Positions 52,278 to 59,522 of a DNA stretch of 64,000 nucleotides are shown here, one piece after another. The translations under genes and the position numbers were made by a program. Within the stretch, counting starts at the first letter, position 1, and each line of letters begins with the position of its first letter. The stretch comes from JBGPEQ01 sp050180895 (GTDB lineage: Bacteria > Pseudomonadota > Alphaproteobacteria > Dongiales > Dongiaceae). The stretch lies in assembly GCA_050180895.1 (NCBI GenBank), contig JBFXDS010000001.1, positions 434,001-498,000 on the forward strand. Direction: 5' to 3'. The notes under the pieces are model-generated. The model was not told the origin of the DNA. It searched no databases and saw only the letters and a list, made by a program, of their open reading frames with translations.

Positions 52278-54008
52278 ATGCAGCGCAAGCTCGCCGCCAT
52301 CCTTGCGGCCGATGTGGTCGGATACAGCCGGCTGGTGTCCGAGGACGAGGCCGGCACGCTCGCCGCCTTGCGGATCCGCCGCAAGGACGTGCTGGAGCCG
52401 CTGGTCGCGCGCTGCCGGGGCCGCATCTTCAAGCTGATGGGCGACGGCGTCTTCGTCGAGTTCGCCAGCGCCGTCAATGCCGTCGAATGCGCCATCGATC
52501 TGCAGAAAGGCATGGCCGAGCGCAATGCCGGCACCCCCGACGGCCTGTCCCTTCACCTGCGCGTCGGCATCAATCTCGGCGACGTCGTCGTCGAGGACGG
52601 CGACCTCTATGGCGACGGGGTGAATCTGGCGACCCGCCTGCAGGAACTGGCCGAGCCGGGCGGCATCTGCGTTTCCGCCAAGGTTCATGCCGAAGTCGCG
52701 CGCAAGCTCGACCTCGCGTTCGAGGATCTTGGCGAGCGGACCCTGAAGAACATCATCGAGCCGGTGCGGGTGTACCGGATCGGTACCGGCGTGACGGCGT
52801 CGGGCCGGCCGGGCGCAGCCTTGCCGCTTCCGGCGAAGCCATCGATCGTCGTGCTGCCGCTCCTCAACATGAGCGGCGACGCCGACCAGGAATTCTTCGC
52901 CGACGGTCTCACCGAGGACATCCTGACCGAGCTGTCGCGCTTTCGCGACCTCTTCGTCATCTCGCGCAACTCCTCCTTCAAGTACAAAGGAAAGGCGGTG
53001 AACGTACAGCAGGTGGCCCGCGAACTCGGCGTCCAGTACGTGGTCGAGGGCAGCGTGCGCAAGGCCGGCAACCGCGTCCGCGTCACCGTCCAGTTGATCG
53101 ACGCCGAACTCGACCGGCATGTGTGGGCGGAGCGATACGACCGCGAGCTGGAGGACATCTTCGCCATCCAGGACGAGGTGACGTCGGCGATCGTCTCGAC
53201 GCTGCCCGGCCGCGTCGAGGCAGCCACGCGCGATCGCGCCGCCCAGAAACCGACTTCCAGCATGGCCGCCTATGAATGCGTGCTGGCCGGCAAGCTGCTC
53301 CACCATCGCAGCACGAAGGCCGACAATGCCGAGGCGCTGCGGCTGCTCGCACGCGCCGTCGAGCTCAGCCCCAACTACGCTCATGCCCATGCCTGGCGGG
53401 GCTGCACGCTGGGACAATCCTGGGTGTACGGCTGGACTGCCGACCGCGAAGCGACCTGGAACCTGATGGTCGCGGAACTGCAGACCGCCTTGACCCTCGA
53501 CGAAAACGACAGCGACGTCCACCGCATCCTGGCGGCGGTGAACGTCGTCCGCAGCGACCTCGACCGGGCCGTGTATCACCAGGAGCGGGCGCTCGGCCTC
53601 AACCCCAACGATGACCTCATCGTCGTCCAGCAGGGAGAGATCCTGACCTGGCTGGGACAGCCGGAGGAGGGGATCGAGTGGATCCGGAAGGCGATGCGCC
53701 TCAATCCCTATCATCCCGAGCGCTTCTGGCACCATCTGGGACGGGCCTACTTCGTCGCCCGCCGCTACGGCGAGGCTATCGAGGCCTTTCAGCACATCAC
53801 CGCGCCGGACCATCTGCTGAACGCGCTTCTCGCGGCCTGCCATGCCTACCTCGGCAACGACGAAGCGGCGCGGACGCATGCTCAGGAGGCGCTGCGGCGA
53901 CAACCGGAGTTCCGTATCGGGAACTACCTGGCCACGCTGCACTACAAACACGACCACGACCTCGCGCATCATCGCCAGGGTCTGCTGAAGGCCGGCCTGC
54001 CGGAGTGA
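52278..54008 (+). CDS. Class III adenylate cyclase with TolB-like and TPR domains
   Basis: This 576-residue protein starts MQRKLAAILAADVVGYSRLV, with one metal-binding Asp, and FKLMGDGVFVEF holds the second. The rest of the cyclase domain has GINLGDVVVEDGDLYG and NLATRLQELAEPGG (to about 175). A TolB-like domain (KPSIVVLPLLNMSGD, then FVISRNSSFKYKGK) and TPRs (about 330-560) follow. No membrane helix is seen. It should convert ATP to cAMP with activity tuned by the C-terminal part. This C-terminal layout is the same as in the BTAD regulator at 11933. Confidence 0.88.
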   Translation: MQRKLAAILAADVVGYSRLVSEDEAGTLAALRIRRKDVLEPLVARCRGRIFKLMGDGVFVEFASAVNAVECAIDLQKGMAERNAGTPDGLSLHLRVGINLGDVVVEDGDLYGDGVNLATRLQELAEPGGICVSAKVHAEVARKLDLAFEDLGERTLKNIIEPVRVYRIGTGVTASGRPGAALPLPAKPSIVVLPLLNMSGDADQEFFADGLTEDILTELSRFRDLFVISRNSSFKYKGKAVNVQQVARELGVQYVVEGSVRKAGNRVRVTVQLIDAELDRHVWAERYDRELEDIFAIQDEVTSAIVSTLPGRVEAATRDRAAQKPTSSMAAYECVLAGKLLHHRSTKADNAEALRLLARAVELSPNYAHAHAWRGCTLGQSWVYGWTADREATWNLMVAELQTALTLDENDSDVHRILAAVNVVRSDLDRAVYHQERALGLNPNDDLIVVQQGEILTWLGQPEEGIEWIRKAMRLNPYHPERFWHHLGRAYFVARRYGEAIEAFQHITAPDHLLNALLAACHAYLGNDEAARTHAQEALRRQPEFRIGNYLATLHYKHDHDLAHHRQGLLKAGLPE

Positions 54009-54025
54009 TCCGGCCGAAGCCGCGG

Positions 54026-55048
54026 TCAGTGCGCCCGCATGATCGCGAAATCGATGGCCTCGAGCAGCGCACGCTTCTCGGCGCCGTCGGGGAAGATGCC
54101 GAGGGCGTCGCGGGCGATGGCGCCGTAGTGGCCGGCCCGTGCGATGGTGTCGCGCAGCGCGCCGTGGCGCTCGAGGAGCGCGATCACGCGCTGCAGGTCC
54201 TCGTCGCGCTGCTCGAGATCCTCGACGGCGCGACGCCAGAAGGCGCGCTCCGTCTCGTCGCCGCGGCGGAAGGCGAGGATCACCGGCAGCGTGATCTTGC
54301 CCTCGCGGAAATCGTCGCCGATGGTCTTGCCGAGATCGGCCTGCCGGGCGGAGTAGTCGAGGACGTCGTCGATCAGCTGGAAAGCGATACCGAGATTGAG
54401 GCCGTAGCTCTCCAGCGCCTCCTCCTCGACCTTCGGCCGGCTGCCGATCACGGCGCCGATGCGGCAGGCGGCGGCGAACAGGGCCGCGGTCTTGCATTTG
54501 ATGACGTCGAGGTAGGCCTGCTCGCTCGTCTCGGTGTCGTTGCTGGTGACGAGCTGCAGCACCTCGCCCTCGGCGATCACCGCCGAGGCCTGCGACAGGA
54601 TCTCCAGCACCTTCAGCGAGCCGTCGGCGACCATGAGCTGGAAGGCGCGGCTGAACAGGAAATCGCCGACCAGCACGCTGGCCTTGTTGCCCCACACGGC
54701 ATTGGCGGTGGCGCGGCCGCGCCGCAGGCCGCTCTCGTCGACGACGTCGTCGTGCAGCAGCGTCGCCGTGTGGATGAACTCGACGCAGGCGGCGAGTGCG
54801 ATATGGCGGTCGCCGCGATAGCCGCACAGGCGCGCCGCGGCGAGCGTCAGCATGGGCCGCAGCCGCTTCCCTCCGGCGGCGATGATGTGGCCGGCGAGCT
54901 GGGGGATCAGCGCGACCGGGCTGTGCATGTGCTGGACGATATGGCGGTTGACGGCCTCGAGATCGGCGCCGACCAGCGTCGTCAGCGCATCCAGCGACGG
55001 CTTGCGCGGCTTGCTCCGCTCGTCCTCGAGATTGACGATAATTGCCAC
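54026..55048 (-). CDS. ispB: Octaprenyl diphosphate synthase
   Basis: This 340-residue polyprenyl synthetase has the first Asp-rich motif ATLLHDDVVDESGLRRG and the second QLIDDVLDYSARQ. The remaining FARM-neighbour Arg and Lys are in GGKRLRPMLTL. It makes the long prenyl chain of ubiquinone. It is divergent from the DUF2007-methyltransferase-protease gene row. Length is typical for the alphaproteobacterial IspB. Confidence 0.92.
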   Translation of the reverse strand: MAIIVNLEDERSKPRKPSLDALTTLVGADLEAVNRHIVQHMHSPVALIPQLAGHIIAAGGKRLRPMLTLAAARLCGYRGDRHIALAACVEFIHTATLLHDDVVDESGLRRGRATANAVWGNKASVLVGDFLFSRAFQLMVADGSLKVLEILSQASAVIAEGEVLQLVTSNDTETSEQAYLDVIKCKTAALFAAACRIGAVIGSRPKVEEEALESYGLNLGIAFQLIDDVLDYSARQADLGKTIGDDFREGKITLPVILAFRRGDETERAFWRRAVEDLEQRDEDLQRVIALLERHGALRDTIARAGHYGAIARDALGIFPDGAEKRALLEAIDFAIMRAH

Positions 55049-55182
55049 GGTCGCTCCCAGCCTGTTTTCTTGACGCTTTCCGCCGCAGCGGCGAGCATAG
55101 ATGGCTGCCGAAGGCGGTCAAGCCTGACTCGCCCGCGGCAGAAGCGGCAGACAGCTGCCGCGGCAGAGCAGGATGTCTTGGA

Positions 55183-55404
55183 TTGCGGGAACTGTTGCGA
55201 ACCAATGATCCGGTGCTGTTGGCCAGGGTGACGGCGTTGCTGGAGGGCGAGGGGATCGCCACGCTCGTATTCGACCAGCATCTCAGCGCGGCCTTTGCCG
55301 GACTGGTGGACCTCGTGCAGCAGCGCGTGATGGTCGCGGACGACGACTACGCGCAGGCGCAACGCCTGCTCGCCGCGGCCGGCGAGGCGTTGCCGGATGA
55401 ATGA
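55183..55404 (+). CDS. DUF2007 family small protein
   Basis: This protein of 73 residues is predicted from TTG 55183: LRELLRTNDPVLLARVTALL, then GIATLVFDQHLSAAFAG and RVMVADDDYAQAQRLLAAAG. These are the conserved parts of DUF2007, a putative signal-transducing domain of ferredoxin-like fold. The upstream frame is open, but homologues begin at this segment; the start codon is non-ATG, with AGGA about ten bases upstream. It overlaps the methyltransferase gene by 8 nt. It shares its upstream region with ispB. Confidence 0.8.
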   Translation: MRELLRTNDPVLLARVTALLEGEGIATLVFDQHLSAAFAGLVDLVQQRVMVADDDYAQAQRLLAAAGEALPDE

Positions 55405-56149
55405 GAGCGATATCCAGCAGACGACCGACGACGCGCTGCTCGGCCGGCGCGTGCGGCTGGTGCAGCCGCAGGAGGGGTACCGCGTCGCCATCGACCCGAT
55501 CTTCCTGGCCGCCGCCGTGCCTGCCGGGCCGGGGGATCTCGTCCTCGATGTCGGCGCCGGGGTCGGCGCCGCGGCGCTGTGCCTGGCTTGGCGCGAGGCC
55601 GGATGTCAGGTGCGCGGGATCGAACTGCAGCGCGATCTGGTGCGGCTCGCCCAGCGCAACATCGACCTCAACGGGTTCGGCGGCCGCGTCGAGATCATGA
55701 TCGGCGACCTGCTGCGGCCGCCGCCGCGGCTGGCGCCGAGTTCCTTCCATCATGTCATGGCGAACCCGCCATTCCTGCCACGGGAGACGGCGACGCCGCC
55801 GCCCGACCGCGGCCGCGCCGCAGCCCATGTCGAAGGCGACGCGACGCTGGCCGATTGGGTGCGCCTCTGCCTGACCATGGTGCGACCGAAGGGAACGGTC
55901 ACCTTCATCCACCGCGCCGACCGGCTAGAGAGCCTGTTGGGCGAACTGCGGTCGCGCGCCGGCGAGATCGTCGTCTTTCCGCTGTGGCCGGGCGGCAGCC
56001 GGCCGGCGAGCCGCGTGCTGGTGCGGGCGCGCAAGGAGGTGGGCGCGCCGACGCGTCTCGCCTCCGGATTGGTGCTGCACGAGCCGGACGGGCGGTATAC
56101 CCCGGCCGCCGAGGCGATCCTGCGCGACGGCGTCGGCTTGATGCTGTGA
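55397..56149 (+). CDS. tRNA1(Val) adenine-N6 methyltransferase (TrmN6/YfiC)-like protein
   Basis: This 250-residue SAM-dependent methyltransferase has motif I LVLDVGAGVGAAALCLAW and the catalytic MANPPFLP (NPPF), typical for N6-adenine or N5-glutamine methylation. The preceding LLGRRVRLVQPQEGYRVAID is a feature of the TrmN6 family. It would modify tRNA1(Val) or another tRNA. It overlaps the DUF2007 gene upstream and the S49 peptidase gene downstream (TGATG), so the three form an operon. Confidence 0.85.
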   Translation: MNESDIQQTTDDALLGRRVRLVQPQEGYRVAIDPIFLAAAVPAGPGDLVLDVGAGVGAAALCLAWREAGCQVRGIELQRDLVRLAQRNIDLNGFGGRVEIMIGDLLRPPPRLAPSSFHHVMANPPFLPRETATPPPDRGRAAAHVEGDATLADWVRLCLTMVRPKGTVTFIHRADRLESLLGELRSRAGEIVVFPLWPGGSRPASRVLVRARKEVGAPTRLASGLVLHEPDGRYTPAAEAILRDGVGLML

Positions 56150-56973
56150 TGCAGTGGCCGCTCGTCCGCTTGCGGGGAACGCCAGTCGTGGCCGTGGTGC
56201 GGCTCTCCGGCGTGATCGGACCGCTCGGGCCGTGGCGCGGCGGGTTATCACTCGCCGGCCTGGCGCCGACTCTCGAGCGTGCCTTCGCGCTCGGCGGGCT
56301 CAAGGGGGTGGCGCTCGCCATCAATTCGCCGGGCGGATCGCCGGTGCAATCCGCCCTCATCGCCAGGCGCATCCGGGCCCTGGCAGCGGAGAAGAAGCTG
56401 CCGGTCTTCGCCTTCGTCGAGGATGTCGCGGCCTCCGGCGGCTATTGGCTAGCAACGGCGGGCGATGAGATCTACGCCGACGATTCCTCGATTATCGGCT
56501 CGATCGGCGTCATCAGTGCCGGCTTCGGCTTTCCCGAACTGTTGCAGCGCCTGGGCGTCGAGCGACGCGTCCACGCGGCCGGTCCGCGCAAATCGATGTT
56601 GGATCCCTTCCGGCCCGAAAGCTCCGACGACGTGGCGCGGCTCGAAGCGCTGCAGCGCGAGATCCATGACAGCTTCAAGGCCCAGGTGCGCGCGCGGCGC
56701 GGCGAGCGGTTGAAGGCCGATGACGAGACGCTGTTCAGCGGCGAGTTCTGGACTGGCCGCCGCGGGCTCGAGCTGGGCCTGATCGACGGCCTCGGCGACC
56801 TGCGTTCGGTGATGCGGACACGCTTCGGCGACAAGGTGCGCCTGCGCCCGGTCGGCGGCCAGCGCGGTTGGCTGATGCGGCGCCTGGGCCGCAGCGCGGC
56901 GCCCGACGACTGGGCGCGCGGCCTTCTCGCCGCCGCCGAGGAGCGCGCCTTGTGGGCGCGGTTCGGATTGTAG
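56149..56973 (+). CDS. S49 family serine peptidase (SppA/SohB-like)
   Basis: This 274-residue protein has the S49 fold. AINSPGGSPVQSALIARRI contains the oxyanion-region glycines and VAASGGYWLATAGDEIYAD has the nucleophile Ser and the catalytic segment. The Lys is expected near GPRKSMLDPF. It has no clear membrane helix at the N-terminus, unlike SppA of E. coli; this short, cytoplasm-like form is common in alphaproteobacteria. It degrades signal peptides or membrane protein fragments. It starts in the methyltransferase stop codon. Confidence 0.88.
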   Translation: MQWPLVRLRGTPVVAVVRLSGVIGPLGPWRGGLSLAGLAPTLERAFALGGLKGVALAINSPGGSPVQSALIARRIRALAAEKKLPVFAFVEDVAASGGYWLATAGDEIYADDSSIIGSIGVISAGFGFPELLQRLGVERRVHAAGPRKSMLDPFRPESSDDVARLEALQREIHDSFKAQVRARRGERLKADDETLFSGEFWTGRRGLELGLIDGLGDLRSVMRTRFGDKVRLRPVGGQRGWLMRRLGRSAAPDDWARGLLAAAEERALWARFGL

Positions 56974-57045
56974 GCTGATCCGAGCGGCTGATCCGGCGGG
57001 TCCCTCCACCTTGACCTCGTCGACGGCCCGTCGCTAAATCCCGCC

Positions 57046-57285
57046 ATGTTCAGCATGCCCAGTCTCAGCAAGCTGCTGCTCCTGGTCGCCATCATCAGCG
57101 CGATCTGGTTCGGCTTCCGTCTGCTGGGTCAGCTTGACCGCCAGCGGCGCGATGCGGCGCGCCGGGAGAAAAAGGCCGCGGGCGCGAAGGCACGTCAAGT
57201 CGACGACATGGTGAAATGCGTCGTGTGCGATGCTTTCACGGCCCGTGGCAGCAAGGCTTGCGGCAAGGCCGGCTGCCCGTTTTAG
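57046..57285 (+). CDS. Small membrane protein with a CxxC zinc-ribbon-like end (79 aa)
   Basis: This 79-residue protein has a membrane helix KLLLLVAIISAIWFGFRLLG and a basic linker (RRDAARREKKAAG). It ends VKCVVCDAFTARGSKACGKAGCPF, which has four cysteines in CxxC...CxxxxC layout and looks like a small zinc site. Similar proteins occur after the S49 gene in alphaproteobacteria, with no known function. ATG 57046 and ATG 57055 are both possible starts. Confidence 0.75.
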   Translation: MFSMPSLSKLLLLVAIISAIWFGFRLLGQLDRQRRDAARREKKAAGAKARQVDDMVKCVVCDAFTARGSKACGKAGCPF

Positions 57286-57384
57286 CTGCCTGCGTTCTCG
57301 TCCAGACTTGAGCGGTGGGCGGTTAGCATCCGAATAGAATTCTTCGCATCACTTAATTCCATCTATCATTATTCACATAACATA

Positions 57385-57413
57385 TTGACAAAACATATTT
57401 TTGGCATTAATTT
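57385..57413 (+). promoter_or_regulatory. Sigma-70 promoter of the nucleotidyltransferase-fold gene
   Basis: TTGACA at 57385-57390 is followed after 17 bases by TAATTT at 57408-57413. It lies in a strongly AT-rich tract (57330-57440) about 35 bp before ATG 57448. The TTG at 57385 that would extend the reading frame is therefore part of the -35 box, not a start codon. Confidence 0.7.
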
Positions 57414-57447
57414 GAAAAAACAATGGCATTTCGATTCGATCAACCAG

Positions 57448-58491
57448 ATGATCAACCAGTTACCACTATCTTTGCAAACGCTGTACGCCGAGCTCATCGA
57501 TCAATGCGCATCGGCCGATTTCGAGCGTGACTTTCCAGCGAATGGAAACTTCGTTCGCAAGGACCGCAAGGGGCGGCGCTATTGGTATTTCCAAGCAACA
57601 ATCGATGGTCGGCAAAGTCAAAAATATGTTGGACCGGAGACACCCCAGCTGCTCCACAGGATCGAGACCCACCGTCAGGCGCGTAGCGCGGCGAAGGGCC
57701 GTCGTGAGATGGTACAAGCGCTCAGGCGGGCACGCATGCCCTACCCTGAGGAGTACGCAGGGGCACTGCTGACCGCGCTATCAGAGGCGGGCATCTTTCG
57801 GCTGCGAACGGTTCTCGTCGGCACGATGGCCTATCAGACCTATGCGCCCCTCCTGGGCGTCCGTTTTCCAGGTCAAACGCTGCGCACAGGTGATATTGAC
57901 CTTGCGCAATTCCGCGACATTTCCATTCTGGTGGAAGATCAGACGCCTTCCGTCATCGACGTTCTGAAGAAAGTCGATCCGACGTTTCGCGAAGTGCCCT
58001 ATGGAATGGATTCAAGACGCGCCGTAGCCTATCGCTCGGCGCGCGGGTACCGCGTCGAATTCCTGACGCCAAACAAGGGTCCCGATACGGATGAACCGCA
58101 GAATCTGCCAGCGCTCGGAACCGATGCACAGCCACTCCGGTTCCTGGATTTCTTGATCTACGATTATGTCTCGGCCGCGATCCTTCACGGCGAAGGAATC
58201 TTCGTCAACGTTCCTGCGCCGCAGCGATACGCACTGCATAAGCTGATCGTTGCGCGCCGCCGCCGCGAGGGCGCAGCCAAGATCGACAAGGACCTTCAGC
58301 AGGCCGGCACGCTACTTGAAGTACTGGCTGCCAAACGCAGCATCGATCTTAGGAGCGCTTGGCAAGATTTGAACGCCAAGGGCCGGAAATGGCGGCAGCT
58401 CCTTGCCGAAGGACTGGCGATGCTGCCGGTGGAAATCCGGGCGGCGACGTTGGATGCCGTCGGCGACGTCCTGACGTTGGAGAAGGCTTGA
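57448..58491 (+). CDS. Nucleotidyltransferase-fold protein (GSU2403 family)
   Basis: This is a protein of about 347 residues from ATG 57448. The N-terminal 90 residues have many charged and aromatic residues (FVRKDRKGRRYWYFQATIDG). Then come LVGTMAYQTYAPLLGVRF and RTGDIDLAQF, the Gly and Asp-x-Asp residues of a nucleotidyltransferase fold (about 145-185). FLDFLIYDYVSAAILHGEGI and LHKLIVARRRRE match the GSU2403 pattern. It may transfer nucleotides to protein or RNA, or be a degenerate NTase. It interrupts the core row S49-peptidase/small protein/glyQ and has an AT-rich promoter. Confidence 0.75.
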   Translation: MINQLPLSLQTLYAELIDQCASADFERDFPANGNFVRKDRKGRRYWYFQATIDGRQSQKYVGPETPQLLHRIETHRQARSAAKGRREMVQALRRARMPYPEEYAGALLTALSEAGIFRLRTVLVGTMAYQTYAPLLGVRFPGQTLRTGDIDLAQFRDISILVEDQTPSVIDVLKKVDPTFREVPYGMDSRRAVAYRSARGYRVEFLTPNKGPDTDEPQNLPALGTDAQPLRFLDFLIYDYVSAAILHGEGIFVNVPAPQRYALHKLIVARRRREGAAKIDKDLQQAGTLLEVLAAKRSIDLRSAWQDLNAKGRKWRQLLAEGLAMLPVEIRAATLDAVGDVLTLEKA

Positions 58492-58544
58492 GCACAACGC
58501 GCCTATTGGGATCCCGTTGCCCAGCGCGCTCTGCCGCCCTTTGC

Positions 58545-58573
58545 TTGACCCTCCCTGGACCGGCCGATATGTT
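58545..58573 (+). promoter_or_regulatory. Probable promoter of glyQ
   Basis: TTGACC at 58545-58550 is followed after 17 bases by TATGTT at 58568-58573. It is located 45 bp upstream of the glyQ start at 58618. Confidence 0.55.
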
Positions 58574-58617
58574 GCGCCGCACCATAAGCGCCGACTTCCC
58601 GGACCCGATCGCCTGCG

Positions 58618-59520
58618 ATGGCCCTGACGCCAAATCCCGAGACCTGTTTTCAGCGGCTGATCCTGAAGCTGCAGGACTATTGGGCGACGGCCGGCTGCGT
58701 CATCCTGCAGCCCTATGACCTGGAGGTCGGCGCCGGCACCTTTCACCCGGCGACGACCCTGCGCGCGCTCGGCAAGCAGCCGTGGCGCGCCGCCTATGTG
58801 CAGCCCTCGCGCCGGCCGAAGGACGGGCGCTACGGCGAGAACCCGAACCGGCTGCAGCACTACTACCAGTTCCAGGTGATCCTGAAGCCGTCGCCGGCCG
58901 ACAGCCAGGAGCTGTATCTCGGCAGCCTGCGGGCGCTCGGCATCGACCTGCTGGCGCACGACATCCGCTTCGTCGAGGACGATTGGGAGAGCCCGACGCT
59001 CGGCGCCTGGGGTCTCGGCTGGGAGGTCTGGCTTGACGGCATGGAGGTGAGCCAGTTCACCTACTTCCAGCAGGTCGGCGGCATCGAGTGCGACCCGGTG
59101 TCGACCGAACTGACCTACGGGCTCGAGCGGCTGGCGATGTATGTGCAGGGCGTCGAGAACGTTTACGACCTCGACTGGAACGGCGCCGGCATCACCTATG
59201 GCGACGTCTATCTGCAATCCGAGCGCGAGTTCTCGGCCTACAACTTCGAGCATGCGACGACCGAGAAGCTGCTGCGGCATTTCGTCGACGCGGAAGAGGA
59301 ATGCCGCAAGCTGCTCGATGTCGATGATGGCGGCGCCAACCGCGCCCCCCTGGCGCTCCCGGCCTACGACCAGTGCATGAAGGCGAGCCACGCCTTCAAT
59401 CTTCTGGATGCGCGCGGCGTCATCTCCGTGACCGAGCGGCAGGCCTATATCGGGCGTGTGCGCGCGCTCGCCAAGGGCTGCTGCGAGGCCTGGCTCGCAA
59501 GCCAGCAAAGCGGCGCCTGA
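58618..59520 (+). CDS. glyQ: Glycine-tRNA ligase alpha subunit
   Basis: This 300-residue protein has the class II synthetase motifs of GlyQ: CFQRLILKLQDYWATAGCVI, YVQPSRRPKDGRYGENPNRL, YQFQVILKPSP, and the C-terminal ARGVISVTERQAYIGRVRAL. With GlyS it forms the tetrameric alpha2beta2 enzyme that charges tRNA-Gly. It starts at ATG 58618. It is 2 nt from glyS, so the two are co-translated. Confidence 0.97.
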   Translation: MALTPNPETCFQRLILKLQDYWATAGCVILQPYDLEVGAGTFHPATTLRALGKQPWRAAYVQPSRRPKDGRYGENPNRLQHYYQFQVILKPSPADSQELYLGSLRALGIDLLAHDIRFVEDDWESPTLGAWGLGWEVWLDGMEVSQFTYFQQVGGIECDPVSTELTYGLERLAMYVQGVENVYDLDWNGAGITYGDVYLQSEREFSAYNFEHATTEKLLRHFVDAEEECRKLLDVDDGGANRAPLALPAYDQCMKASHAFNLLDARGVISVTERQAYIGRVRALAKGCCEAWLASQQSGA

Positions 59521-59522
59521 CC

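Noticed and set aside
57385..57447. TTG start extending the nucleotidyltransferase gene by 21 codons
   Set aside because: The TTG belongs to a TTGACA -35 box with a correctly spaced -10, so translation must begin downstream, most likely at ATG 57448.
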